DNA from: JAJYKC01 sp035545735
GTDB lineage: Bacteria; Acidobacteriota; Terriglobia; Bryobacterales; Bryobacteraceae
Direction of reading: 5' to 3'
Length of the DNA stretch: 64,000 bases
Assembly (NCBI GenBank): GCA_035545735.1
Contig: DASZXS010000017.1
Span: forward strand, 127,961-191,960
In this document: positions 35,897 through 45,095 of the stretch, in pieces
How the letters are laid out: the number at the start of each line of letters is the position of its first letter
Position numbering within the stretch: position 1 is the first letter of the stretch
Notes under the pieces: model-generated
Seen by the model: only the letters and a program-made list of their open reading frames with translations
Database searches by the model: none
Told to the model about the DNA's origin: nothing
Position numbers and translations under genes: made by a program

Positions 35897-36489
35897 AACT
35901 CTTCGAGCATGGTCTCAGCGGTGAGAAGACGAATCACGTCTTCATCCACGCCGCCGCCCACCAGAATCGTAATCTCCGGCGATGCCGCCGCCTGGTACTG
36001 GCGCAAACGCTCGCTCTTTTCTTTCCAACCGCCCGCGCCGCCGTATGTGAGAATGCGGTCGATTCGCGGCAAGGTTTTTAGAACCGCGATGGCCTGCAAG
36101 GGATCATGAGCCGACTCGAAGGCGTGATGAAAAGTCGCCGGCAGACCGCCCGCCGAAGCGAGCACGCTGGCCGTGAGTTCACAGTCTACCGCGCCATCCT
36201 TCAGGAATCCCAACACCAGACCGTCCAGCCGCAGTCCGGAGAATGCCTGCGCGGCGGCATGAAGGCGCTGCGCTGCGGCCGAGTCGTTCACCTCAAAGCC
36301 GAGCGTCTCGCGAACCATCGCGCGCACGGGAATTTTTACCGCGCCCAGTACGCTGTGGACCAGCTCGATGGGAGGCGTGAGACCGCCGAGATGCAGATCG
36401 CGCACCAGTTCGATCCGGTCCGCGCCGCCCGCTTCGGCTTCCACGGCATCCTGGACCGAGCAGGCGATTACCTCGAGAAGTCGTCTCAT
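35788..36489 (-). CDS. cutC: CutC family protein
   Basis: TIM-barrel protein of about 233 residues, family long described as copper homeostasis although the biochemical role is disputed. Recognised by LLEVIACSVQDAVEAEAGGADRIEL, GGLTPPIELV, VRAMVRE, LVLGFLKDGAVD, ATFHHAFES and ILTYGGAG. Start taken at the ATG at 36489, the conserved N-terminus; a TTG at 36513 extends it by eight residues. Convergent with the HTTM gene, with 109 bases of antisense overlap. Diverges from the KimA-like permease with 48 bases between. Confidence 0.9.
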   Translation of the reverse strand: MRRLLEVIACSVQDAVEAEAGGADRIELVRDLHLGGLTPPIELVHSVLGAVKIPVRAMVRETLGFEVNDSAAAQRLHAAAQAFSGLRLDGLVLGFLKDGAVDCELTASVLASAGGLPATFHHAFESAHDPLQAIAVLKTLPRIDRILTYGGAGGWKEKSERLRQYQAAASPEITILVGGGVDEDVIRLLTAETMLEEFHAGRAVRVPPETSGTVGRERVRNLGGHLSHGTNSR

Positions 36490-36537
36490 CGGAACGGTTA
36501 GAGTGTAACGCAACAGCTGGGATCATAATAGAAACCT

Positions 36538-38403
36538 ATGTCTCTGGTGGATTTTTTGTTCGGAAAGCCTTTGGCGAGCCAGGAAGATCAGGACCAGACA
36601 CTGGGTCCCGCTGCGGGAATTGGAGTGTTTGGGCTGGACGCGCTCAGTTCGGCCGCTTATGGCCCGGAGGCGGCCCTCACCCTTCTGATCCCGCTCGGCG
36701 TGGCGGGCATCGGCTATGTGCTTCCCATCAGTCTCTGCATTATTGTGCTGCTCGGCATCGTTTATTTTTCTTACCGGCAAACCATCGCCGCCTATCCGGG
36801 AGGCGGTGGTTCTTACGCGGTGGCATACGAGAATCTCGGGGCCGGGTCCGGATTACTGGCGGCAGCCGCGTTAATTGTCGATTATGTGCTCACCGTTGCG
36901 GTCGGGATATCCGCGGGTGTTGGCGCTCTGGTTTCGGCGGTACCGAAATGGCAGCCCCACACGCTGGCAATTTGCCTCGGCATTCTTGTCTTGATCACCT
37001 TCGTCAATCTCCGCGGTGTGAGAGAAACCGGCAGCGTCTTCCTGATCCCGACCTACTTGTTCATCGGCACACTACTGGTCGCGATCGCGATCGGCGCCGT
37101 CAAGACGCTACTCGGCGGTGGTCATCCCGCCGCGGTGATCGCCCCACATGCGCTGACCGCGACCGCCGCCGTGAGCGGTTGGATTCTCATTCAATCCTTC
37201 GCCAGCGGATGCGCGGCGATGACCGGCGTCGAAGCCGTCAGCAACGGCGTGAGATCGTTTCGCGAGCCGGCGGTGGACTCCGCGCGAAAGGCGCTGACCG
37301 CGATCATTGGCGTTTTGATGCTGATGCTCGCCGGCATCGCGTGGCTCGCGACCGTCTATCACGTGGGGGCGACTGTTCCGGGCGAGCCCGGCTATCAGAG
37401 TCTGCTGTCGCAGTTGCTGGCCGCGATCACGGGAAAGGGAATCTTCTATTACGTGACCATGGGCAGTATTCTGGCAGTCCTCGCCCTTTCTGCGAACACG
37501 GCGTTTGCGGGATTCCCCCGCCTGTGCCAGATCGTGGCTGAAGACGGGTTCCTGCCGCATGCCTTCACCTCGCGTGGCCGGCGCCTGGTATTTTCGGAGG
37601 GAATTTATGTGCTCGCGGGTCTCGCGGCCGTTCTCCTGATCCTCTTCCGGGGCGTCACAGACCGCTTGATCCCTCTTTACGCCATCGGCGCTTTCCTCGC
37701 GTTCACGCTTTCGCAATCCGGCATGGTGGTGCACTGGAAGCGTTCGCATCAAAAGGGCGCCTGGCGCAGCATGTTGATCAACGGAATCGGCGCGCTGGCC
37801 ACCGCCGTTACCACGGCGGTTGTTCTGGCGGCGAAGTTTTTCGAAGGCGCCTGGGTCACAGTGCTGTTGATCCCTCTGCTGCTGATCCTGATGATCTACG
37901 TGAATCGCCATTATCGGGCCGTGTCGAGAGAGTTGGAGCTGGATGCCCCCCTCAATCTCTCCGGCATCACGCCTCCGGTCGTGATCATTCCGATTCAGAG
38001 CTGGACCAAAATTACCGAGAAAGGGATGCGATTCGCTCTAAACTTATCCTCCACCGTCTTCGCGGTGCAGGTTCGAACGGGCAATAAGACGCCGGATTTG
38101 CAATCGCTGTGGGCCCGCGTAGTGGAACAACCCGCGATGGAACTGGGGCTGCCCGCCCCGGCCCTGACCGTGATCGACTCTCCTTACCGCGCGCTGTACG
38201 GTCCGCTGCTCGATTTTGTTTCCTCGGTGGAAGACAAATACCCCGAACGGTACATCACCGTATTGATCCCCGAACTGGTGGAGCGGCATTGGTATCACTA
38301 TTTCCTGCATAATCAGCGGGCCGCGGTGCTGAAGGCGCTGCTGCTCCTCAAGGGGAATCAACGCATCACCGTAGTGAACGTGCCGTGGTACGTGACAGCC
38401 TGA
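36538..38403 (+). CDS. APC-superfamily permease, KimA (YdaO)-like potassium importer
   Basis: 621 residues: twelve hydrophobic helices (residues about 25-460) and a cytoplasmic C-terminal domain. The start LFGKPLASQEDQDQTLGP, then DALSSAAYGPEAAL and SYRQTIAAYPGGGGSYAVA, match the B. subtilis KimA family, high-affinity H+-coupled potassium importers, where the C-terminal domain is regulatory and binds c-di-AMP. Potassium transport here is inferred from that similarity; amino acids remain possible. No c-di-AMP riboswitch fits in the 48 bases before it. Ends nine bases before the converging orphan permease. Confidence 0.87.
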   Translation: MSLVDFLFGKPLASQEDQDQTLGPAAGIGVFGLDALSSAAYGPEAALTLLIPLGVAGIGYVLPISLCIIVLLGIVYFSYRQTIAAYPGGGGSYAVAYENLGAGSGLLAAAALIVDYVLTVAVGISAGVGALVSAVPKWQPHTLAICLGILVLITFVNLRGVRETGSVFLIPTYLFIGTLLVAIAIGAVKTLLGGGHPAAVIAPHALTATAAVSGWILIQSFASGCAAMTGVEAVSNGVRSFREPAVDSARKALTAIIGVLMLMLAGIAWLATVYHVGATVPGEPGYQSLLSQLLAAITGKGIFYYVTMGSILAVLALSANTAFAGFPRLCQIVAEDGFLPHAFTSRGRRLVFSEGIYVLAGLAAVLLILFRGVTDRLIPLYAIGAFLAFTLSQSGMVVHWKRSHQKGAWRSMLINGIGALATAVTTAVVLAAKFFEGAWVTVLLIPLLLILMIYVNRHYRAVSRELELDAPLNLSGITPPVVIIPIQSWTKITEKGMRFALNLSSTVFAVQVRTGNKTPDLQSLWARVVEQPAMELGLPAPALTVIDSPYRALYGPLLDFVSSVEDKYPERYITVLIPELVERHWYHYFLHNQRAAVLKALLLLKGNQRITVVNVPWYVTA

Positions 38404-38412
38404 ACGGGCTCC

Positions 38413-40845
38413 CTATTCCTGCCGCAGGGCATCCGCGGGATCGATGCGCGCGGCCGCTCGCGCCGGCCAGAAACAGGCGAACAGGCCGGTGATTCCGACC
38501 AGTAGCGAAACCGCGACGAACGAATACGGGTCGAACGCCGAGAGCTTCCAAATCTGGCCCGCCAGCACGCGCGCCGAAAGCAGGCTGGCTACGATACCCA
38601 GAGCAACCCCGGCGCCGACTAGCTTCATTCCCCAGCGGAGAATCATTGCGACCACGCTGGGAACCGTGGCCCCGAGAGCCATGCGGATTCCGATCTCGCG
38701 CGTGCGGTGAGCGATCGAGCTTGCGACAACGCCGTAAATCCCAAACAGCGCGAGCAATAACCCGAACGCCGCAAAGATTGCAAAGAGCAGCAGGTTGAAA
38801 CGCGGCGTCGAATATAGCCATTGGTCGAGCATGGCCTGGATTGTCTTCAAGTCTGTGACCGGCTGATCCTTGTCGATCGAGTAAACCTGGGTACGAAGAG
38901 GGCCGGCGAGGAGAGCTGGCGATCCGGCCGCGAGCACCACCAGCCGGTCCGCCGCGCCGGTGACCGTGTACGGGATGAATATCTCCGGCATCGCCGTCTG
39001 CTCCGGCGCGTCGTTCATCGTATCGCGCACAATCCCGGCAATCTGAAAACCGTCGCTGGAAAGGTTGAACGGATCGGATTTGACGCGTGGGATACTGACC
39101 ATCCGGCCGAGAGAATGATTCGGGGAAAGGTACCGCCGCGCGAAGGCCTCATTGACCACCGCCGTATGCGCGGAGGCGCTGACATCACGTTCATCGAGAA
39201 AGCGGCCCTGGATCAGGTTAAGGCTCATGGCGCGCCGGTAGTCCTGGTTCACGTTATGAATGAGAACCGGGCGCGAATCCGTATTCGTGCCGCCGGAGAC
39301 CTGAACCGGAGCGGAAAAGTCCCCGAACGGAGGGAGCCCGCTGGTGAGTCCGGCCGCCTCGACGCCCGGCACCCCCTGCACGCGGCGAAGCAGCTCCGTA
39401 AAGAAGGCGTTCCGCCGCGCCGCATCCGGATACCGTTTGTCGGACAAGGGAACTCGAAGCGTGAGAATGCGGTCCGGGTGAAAGCCGGGATCGACATTCT
39501 GGATGGCAATTAGGGTTCGGATCATGAGGCTCGCGCCAATCAGAAGCATGAGCGAGAGGGCGATCTCTCCCACCACGAGCGAGCTGCGCAGGAATCTCTG
39601 GCGCGCCGTTCCCGTGCCGCCCCGGCCCGCCTCCTTCAATGGCGTGGCCACGTCGCCGCCCGAAAGCTGGAGCGCGGGCGCAAGCCCAAACAGCAGCGCC
39701 GCGGCGGCGGAAACACCCAGGGCGAAGAGCAGCACGGGGACATTCAGGGAGATGACCGCTTCATCGGGGATGGTGTCGGGTGGCACCATCGCAATAATTC
39801 CCACCAGGCCGGCTTTGGCCAGGCCCATCCCCAGCACGCCTCCGGCGACGGCCAGGATCGCGCTCTCGCAGAGCAACTGGCGGATGATGCGGAAGCGGCT
39901 CGCGCCGAGCGAAATGCGCACGGCAATTTCCTTCCCTCGACCGGTGGCCTTCGAAAGCAGCAGATTCGAAACGTTGACGCAGGAAATAAGCAGGAGGAGC
40001 CCGACGGCTCCGAACAAAATCCAAAGGGCATCATGAAGACCGCTTCTGAACTGCTCCGCAAACGATTTGATGCCGGTTCGCCAGTGCTCCGGAAAATCGC
40101 GCGGGGACTGGCGCTGGAGGTCCTGGACGATGGGCAGCAGATCAGCTTCCGCCTGCGCGCCGGTGACTCCCGGCTTCAAACGTCCGAGAACGTGGACCCA
40201 GCGAACTCCTTCGATGGCCTCTCCCAGGTGCGGCGTCATCGGCAGGTAGACGTCGGCGCCGCGCCACATGAAGCGCCGGGGCATAACACCGATGATGGTG
40301 CGCGCGACTCCATTCAAGGTGAGTCGTTTGCCGAGGACCCCGGGGCTGCCGCCGAACTGCCGCTGCCAGAAGCGATAGCCCAAAACAGCGACCGGCTCGG
40401 CATCCGGCTGCGCGTCGGCGGGAGTGGGAGCACGCCCAATCAGCGGGGCGACGCCCATTACCGAAAACCCGTTCATGGTGGTGTGGTTGCCGCGCAGCCG
40501 CTGCGGTTCATGCGCGCCGGTCCACAGGACGTCGTCGATGGTCGAAAACGTCAGACCATCGAAAATAGTGCTGCGTCGGTCAAATTCCAGATACTGATCC
40601 AGCGTGTAGTAACTGCGATACCCGCGACGACCGGGTTCCTGGATGATGGGGCTCACCAGGTTCGCGACATCCTTGTAAGGAAACGGATCGATCAACACGG
40701 CGTAAATCACGCTGAACATCGCCGTCGTGGCGCCAATGCCCAGAGCGAGCGATCCTCCCGCCATGAGCGCAAACCCGGGGTTGTTCCGAAGATTGCGAAT
40801 TCCAAAACGAAGATCGCGTATGAAACCGCCTAAAAAGGTAACCAC
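38413..40845 (-). CDS. MacB/FtsX-like orphan ABC permease (ADOP type)
   Basis: 810 residues with the architecture of the acidobacterial duplicated orphan permeases: two copies of a MacB periplasmic core plus FtsX-like helices. The N-terminus FIRDLRFGIRNLRNNPGFALM and GIGATTAMFSVIYAVLI are the family's opening; FtsX helices fall near residues 280-400 and 700-800, and the end is WPARAAARIDPADALRQE. The family is named for lacking a partner ATPase, and none lies here. Such proteins are abundant in Solibacter-type genomes; they may handle lipoproteins or peptides. The GTG at 40845 has an AGGAAGG ribosome site about eight bases upstream. Confidence 0.92.
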   Translation of the reverse strand: MVTFLGGFIRDLRFGIRNLRNNPGFALMAGGSLALGIGATTAMFSVIYAVLIDPFPYKDVANLVSPIIQEPGRRGYRSYYTLDQYLEFDRRSTIFDGLTFSTIDDVLWTGAHEPQRLRGNHTTMNGFSVMGVAPLIGRAPTPADAQPDAEPVAVLGYRFWQRQFGGSPGVLGKRLTLNGVARTIIGVMPRRFMWRGADVYLPMTPHLGEAIEGVRWVHVLGRLKPGVTGAQAEADLLPIVQDLQRQSPRDFPEHWRTGIKSFAEQFRSGLHDALWILFGAVGLLLLISCVNVSNLLLSKATGRGKEIAVRISLGASRFRIIRQLLCESAILAVAGGVLGMGLAKAGLVGIIAMVPPDTIPDEAVISLNVPVLLFALGVSAAAALLFGLAPALQLSGGDVATPLKEAGRGGTGTARQRFLRSSLVVGEIALSLMLLIGASLMIRTLIAIQNVDPGFHPDRILTLRVPLSDKRYPDAARRNAFFTELLRRVQGVPGVEAAGLTSGLPPFGDFSAPVQVSGGTNTDSRPVLIHNVNQDYRRAMSLNLIQGRFLDERDVSASAHTAVVNEAFARRYLSPNHSLGRMVSIPRVKSDPFNLSSDGFQIAGIVRDTMNDAPEQTAMPEIFIPYTVTGAADRLVVLAAGSPALLAGPLRTQVYSIDKDQPVTDLKTIQAMLDQWLYSTPRFNLLLFAIFAAFGLLLALFGIYGVVASSIAHRTREIGIRMALGATVPSVVAMILRWGMKLVGAGVALGIVASLLSARVLAGQIWKLSAFDPYSFVAVSLLVGITGLFACFWPARAAARIDPADALRQE

Positions 40846-40909
40846 GGGCTGAGCCTTCCTGCTCAGAGTCTACCGGATGCCGGACCCACCCGATGGGAGC
40901 GAGTCCGCC

Positions 40910-41470
40910 ATGGGCAATACTGAAAACATGGCAAAGTTCTTACCGGGACGCCCCGAACCTGACGAGCACGCGCCCTACGTGGCCAAATACGCGGCGCTAG
41001 TGGCGGAAGACGATATTTTCGCCGCTCTGAAAGACCAGAGTTCCGGCATCGCACCTGTTGCGGCCGCGCTCACCGACGAGCAGGCGCTTCATCGCTATGC
41101 CCCGGACAAATGGAGCATCAAGGAGATACTGGAACATGTCGCGGATACCGAGCGCGTTCTCGCCTATCGGGCGCTGCGGATCGCGCGCGGCGACCGGACG
41201 CCCCTGGCGTCCTTTGAGCACGACGACTACGTAAAGATCGCGGGTTCCGACCGCCGGGCGCTGAAGAGTCTATTGGATAATCTTTCCGCTGTCCGCGCCG
41301 CCACGGTGGCGTTGTTCGAATCGCTTACTCCCGAAGACTGGACGCGGCGGGGAATTGCCAGCAATCACGAAATCAGCGTTCGCGCACTGGCATATTTCGT
41401 TGCGGGGCACGACCGGCATCACGCCTCCATTTTGAAGCGCAAATATCTGGCTAAGTCATCCGAATTGTGA
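40910..41470 (+). CDS. DinB family protein
   Basis: About 186 residues, four-helix DinB/YfiT-type fold. The three metal-binding histidines are in EILEHVADTERVLAYR and in FVAGHDRHHASIL near the C-terminus. Members include thiol transferases and damage-induced proteins; no particular reaction can be told. I took the ATG at 40910 (GGGAG ten bases upstream); an ATG at 40928 is also possible and one at 40877 lengthens it by 11 residues. The last 20 bases overlap the end of the converging histidine-kinase-like gene. Confidence 0.87.
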   Translation: MGNTENMAKFLPGRPEPDEHAPYVAKYAALVAEDDIFAALKDQSSGIAPVAAALTDEQALHRYAPDKWSIKEILEHVADTERVLAYRALRIARGDRTPLASFEHDDYVKIAGSDRRALKSLLDNLSAVRAATVALFESLTPEDWTRRGIASNHEISVRALAYFVAGHDRHHASILKRKYLAKSSEL

Positions 41471-42050
41471 AAGCGGCGCCGCGGTCGCGGTTGTGCGCCG
41501 CCACCGTTCCGCCGTTCTTCGCCACAATGGAGCGGACGATCGACAGTCCCAAACCAGAGCGCTCGGGCCTGGTGGAAACGTGCGGCTCAAAAATATACGG
41601 AAGAACGTCGGCGGAAATGCCCGGGCCGTCGTCTTCAATGCGAATTTCTCCCGGCCGGGCCGCGATCTCCACCCGGCTGGCGCCTGCCTGCGCCGCGTTC
41701 AGAATCAGATTCACCAAAACTCTCTCCCAGGCGGCTGCGTTGCCTGGCAGGCGAAAGGCAGGTTCGATGTCGAGCGAAAAGGCCAGCGAGTGTGCGTGGA
41801 TGCACTCCAGGTAATCCTGCGCGGATTCGACCGCCCGCCGCACCACCGTGGAAGTCTCTTCGGGCGACCGGGCGCTCTCCTCGATGCTTTCGGCGATGCG
41901 TTTGCCGCGTTCCGCGCTGCGTTCGAGCGCGGCCGACACCCGCTCCCATTTCACATCGTGCGCGAGAACGCCCGCCGCTTCGTGAATGGTCTGGAAAACG
42001 TTATTCAGATCATGCACTAGACCTTGGATCGTAATGTCGGCAGGTTCCAT
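41451..42050 (-). CDS. Orphan histidine-kinase-like ATPase
   Basis: About 199 residues. Begins with an H-box-like helix GLVHDLNNVFQTIHEAAG, then a GHKL ATPase domain: N-box LVNLILNAAQAGA, G1 DDGPGIS and G2 RSGLGLSIV. It has no sensor, receiver or membrane part, and no response regulator is adjacent. HDLNN is a recognised variant phospho-acceptor box. It begins ten bases after aroA, on the same strand, so it is likely co-transcribed; a functional link to aromatic synthesis is not obvious. Start set to the ATG at 42050; the longer frame to 42125 overlaps aroA. Confidence 0.85.
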   Translation of the reverse strand: MEPADITIQGLVHDLNNVFQTIHEAAGVLAHDVKWERVSAALERSAERGKRIAESIEESARSPEETSTVVRRAVESAQDYLECIHAHSLAFSLDIEPAFRLPGNAAAWERVLVNLILNAAQAGASRVEIAARPGEIRIEDDGPGISADVLPYIFEPHVSTRPERSGLGLSIVRSIVAKNGGTVAAHNRDRGAAFTIRMT

Positions 42051-42060
42051 CGGAATTCGC

Positions 42061-43341
42061 TCAAGCCGCAAGAGAACGCAGCAAGTCGTAAAAGCCGGGA
42101 AACGAGACGGAAGCCGCCTCGGCATTCTCCACCACAGTTTCGCCCTCCGCGGCGAGAGCCGCTACCGCGAAGGCCATTCCAATGCGGTGATCGCCGAAAG
42201 AATCCACTTCGGCGGCGTGGAACTTCTGGCGCCCGGGAATGTTGAAGCCGTCCGGGAGCACCTCGATGGCCACACCCATGCGCCTGAAATTCTCGGCGAT
42301 CGTGGCGATCCGGTCCGTTTCCTTCACCCGTAATTCGGCGGCGTCCCGAACCTTCAGGCCGTCTTCGCTGATGGCGCCCAGCACGGAAAGCACCGGGATT
42401 TCGTCGATGAGAGCAGCCGCCATCTCACCCTCCAGAACGCCCCCGCGAATCCGGGATTTGCGCACCTGCAGGTCGCCGCTCACTTCGCCCCCGCTTTGCA
42501 CCATGTCCAGCACCTTAATGTCGGCCCCCATGGCAGCCAAAAAATCCAGGAGCGAGGAACGTGTCGGATTCAAGCCGACGCCGCGAATGGTGATGTTCGA
42601 TTCGGGAACAATCTGCGCCGCCGAGAGCAGAAACGCCGCGGCGGAGATATCCCCCGGTACGGTAAGTTCACGCGCCTGGAGATGAGGGCGTCCGGTAATG
42701 GAAATCGCTCCGCGGCGGACCTCCACCTCGGCCCCAAATTCCCGGAGCGCCAACTCACTGTGATCCCGCGTGCGCATGCCCTCGATCACCGTGGTGACGC
42801 CGTGCGCGAATATACCGGCGAACAGTACGCAGCTTTTCACCTGCGCGCTGGCAACCGGCAGCGTGTATTGGATGGGCGTCAGAGCGCCGCCGCGGATGGT
42901 AAGGGGCGGAAATTTGTCCTCTCGCGCCTGAATGTGCGCGCCCATTTCCGCCAGGGGGCGCATGATCCGCTGCATGGGACGGCGAGACAGGGACTCGTCA
43001 CCGCCGATGGTCGTCACGAAAGGCTGCGCCGACAGAATCCCCGATAACATCCGGATCGTAGAGCCGGAATTTCCGGCGTCCAGAGGGCCGTCCGGCGCTT
43101 TCAGGCCGTCGAGACCTTTGCCGTGGATCACCACCACGGCGCCGTCATTTTCGATATCGATGCCCAGCGAGCGCATCGCGCTCAGCGTCGACTGGCAGTC
43201 AGCGCCTTTCGAGTAGTTATGAATCCGCGATGTGCCTTCCGCGATCGAAGCGAGCATCCCGTAACGGTGCGAAATGGACTTGTCACCCGGCAGCACGACT
43301 GAGCCGTCCAGTCGCCGGGCGGGAAGAATGCGTTCCTGCAT
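42061..43341 (-). CDS. aroA: 3-phosphoshikimate 1-carboxyvinyltransferase (EPSP synthase)
   Basis: Shikimate pathway enzyme joining PEP to shikimate 3-phosphate; 426 residues, normal length. Motifs: LPGDKSISHRYGML at the N-terminus, LDAGNSGSTIRML, GDESLSRRPMQRIMRPL, and AELRVKETDRI near the C-terminus. GNSGSTIR resembles the Bacillus-type rather than the E. coli NAGTA form. Cytoplasmic. The preceding 108 bases to the cytochrome gene hold the promoter; the orphan histidine-kinase-like gene follows. Confidence 0.96.
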   Translation of the reverse strand: MQERILPARRLDGSVVLPGDKSISHRYGMLASIAEGTSRIHNYSKGADCQSTLSAMRSLGIDIENDGAVVVIHGKGLDGLKAPDGPLDAGNSGSTIRMLSGILSAQPFVTTIGGDESLSRRPMQRIMRPLAEMGAHIQAREDKFPPLTIRGGALTPIQYTLPVASAQVKSCVLFAGIFAHGVTTVIEGMRTRDHSELALREFGAEVEVRRGAISITGRPHLQARELTVPGDISAAAFLLSAAQIVPESNITIRGVGLNPTRSSLLDFLAAMGADIKVLDMVQSGGEVSGDLQVRKSRIRGGVLEGEMAAALIDEIPVLSVLGAISEDGLKVRDAAELRVKETDRIATIAENFRRMGVAIEVLPDGFNIPGRQKFHAAEVDSFGDHRIGMAFAVAALAAEGETVVENAEAASVSFPGFYDLLRSLAA

Positions 43342-43449
43342 GGGAAAGACCAGTTTATCTGAATCCGCCCGAACTTCCCAATTTCAGGGTTCCGGGGCGT
43401 AACTATTCCGGCGCGGCGTGCGAATAATACCTAGAGGCAACAATTTTCC

Positions 43450-44184
43450 ATGCTGCGCCTGGCGCCGAAGCACTCCGTTGCAGTCCGGTGGTTCCATTGG
43501 ATCAACTTTCCTTTGCTGGCCATCATGATCTGGAGCGGACTGCTCATCTACTGGGCGAATGATGTCTACCGGATCGGCTGGGGGAACTGGACTCTCTTTC
43601 ATTTCTTTCCGGAATGGTTTTACAAGAGCTCGAATATCCCCTTCCGGCTCGCCGAAGGCATGGCTTGGCACTTTTTCTTCCTCTGGCTCTTTGCGATCAA
43701 CGGCGTGCTATACGTCGCGTATACCGTCTTCTCGGGAGAATGGCGCGCCCTTGTTCCGCATCGCCGGTCTTTTCGCGACGCGCTGGAAGTGGTCCGCTAC
43801 GATCTAGGCCTGCGGAAAGAACCGCTGCCCCGTGAAAAATACAATGGCGCACAGAGGATCGCCTACACCGGCATCATTGTAATGGGCTTCGGTTCCCTGG
43901 TCACAGGGTTGGCCATCTGGAGGTCGATTCAATTCGGATGGCTGGCGTGGCTTCTGGGAGGATATCGAGCGGCGAGGCTGGAGCATTTTCTTCTCACCCT
44001 GGGTTACGCCGCGTTTTTTGTGGTGCACATCGCGCAAGTGATACGGGCCGGCTGGAATAATTTCCGCGCCATGGTGGCCGGCAAGGAAGTGGTCGAGATC
44101 GAACCGGTGAGCATCGGGGTGACCGCGGTCGAGCCGGTTCCGATCGAATCGGCGGCCGTCGAACCGGAGGCCGGCAATGCCTGA
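43450..44184 (+). CDS. Cytochrome b561-type membrane subunit
   Basis: 244 residues with four membrane helices and histidines at heme positions: AVRWFHWINFPLL, MAWHFFFLWLF and YAAFFVVHIAQVIRAGW. It belongs to the Ni/Fe-hydrogenase/formate dehydrogenase-type b cytochromes (PF01292-like), not MsrQ. The C-terminus is a soluble Val/Glu/Pro tail of repeating VEPVPIESAAVEPE kind. It overlaps the molybdopterin enzyme by eight bases, so it is presumably its quinone-side electron donor or acceptor. Confidence 0.9.
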   Translation: MLRLAPKHSVAVRWFHWINFPLLAIMIWSGLLIYWANDVYRIGWGNWTLFHFFPEWFYKSSNIPFRLAEGMAWHFFFLWLFAINGVLYVAYTVFSGEWRALVPHRRSFRDALEVVRYDLGLRKEPLPREKYNGAQRIAYTGIIVMGFGSLVTGLAIWRSIQFGWLAWLLGGYRAARLEHFLLTLGYAAFFVVHIAQVIRAGWNNFRAMVAGKEVVEIEPVSIGVTAVEPVPIESAAVEPEAGNA

Positions 44185-44932
44185 AGAGGAACAGGAAAGG
44201 GAGTTCAAAAAAGAACGGAAGCGGCTCAATCGCCGGACATTCTTAACCGCCGGCGCGGCGGCAATCGCAGGCACCGGCGCTTGGGAGTGGCTGCGCTCCC
44301 GTCCCACCGAGGATGGAGCGCTCTGGCCGCTGCGCCGCGGCCTCCAGTGGAATGAACGTTTTGCCCGGACTTACTTCAGCGAAACGCGGCTGGCGCGCGA
44401 GTTTCCACGCGACGCCGCCGGCGATATCCGGCCCAATGGCGACGTTGGAATCGATGGCGACGATTTCGACCCCGCGGAATGGAAGCTGAAGGTCGCGGGG
44501 CTTGCGGGCGGACCCAAGGAGTTGGCGCTCGCCGATATCACCAGTCTTCCCCGCGTCGAACTGACCGCGGAGTTCAAATGCATCGAGGGCTGGAGCAACA
44601 TCGTGAATTGGACTGGCGCCCGCCTCGCGGACTTCGTGAAGAAATATCCACCCATCGGCTTGTCGAGTTCGGGCTACGTGGCAATGGAGACGCCGGATAG
44701 CGCCTACTACGTCGGTCTGGATATTCCCAGCGCGCTCCACCCCCAAACTCTGCTCGCGTATCAGATGAACGGGAAGCCTCTGGACGATGACCACGGAGCG
44801 CCCCTGCGGCTGGTTATTCCGGTGAAGTACGGTATTAAGAACCTGAAACGCATTGGGCGGTTAGATTTTACAAAAGAACGCCCCAGAGATTACTGGGCCG
44901 AACGCGGCTACGACTGGTATGCCGGCTTTTGA
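44177..44932 (+). CDS. Tat-exported molybdopterin oxidoreductase (MsrP/YedY-like)
   Basis: 251 residues. Twin-arginine signal NRRTFLTAGAAAIAGTG, then a sulfite-oxidase-type molybdopterin domain: the Mo-binding Cys is in AEFKCIEGWSNIVNWTG near residue 137; PLRLVIPVKYGIKNLKRI is conserved. It is shorter than E. coli MsrP (about 290 mature). In MsrP the partner is the heme protein MsrQ and the reaction repairs methionine sulfoxide; here the partner is a b561-type cytochrome, so substrate could differ. Overlaps the cytochrome gene. Confidence 0.9.
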   Translation: MPEEEQEREFKKERKRLNRRTFLTAGAAAIAGTGAWEWLRSRPTEDGALWPLRRGLQWNERFARTYFSETRLAREFPRDAAGDIRPNGDVGIDGDDFDPAEWKLKVAGLAGGPKELALADITSLPRVELTAEFKCIEGWSNIVNWTGARLADFVKKYPPIGLSSSGYVAMETPDSAYYVGLDIPSALHPQTLLAYQMNGKPLDDDHGAPLRLVIPVKYGIKNLKRIGRLDFTKERPRDYWAERGYDWYAGF

Positions 44933-45095
44933 GCGGCATGGCAGCACTCATTTGCCCGGGCGCTATCGCGCCGCGCTGAAAGGTGCGCCAGGGTTAACGT
45001 ATCCCGGTATATTCTGTTCGTAGCACGACTTCTAGAAGCGATCCATCCAATCGATCAAATTTTCCCTACTTTGGTAGCACGATATTGCGGCAAGT

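Noticed and set aside
36490..36537. Possible c-di-AMP riboswitch before the KimA-like gene
   Set aside because: Only 48 bases separate it from the divergent cutC start, too short for a ydaO riboswitch.
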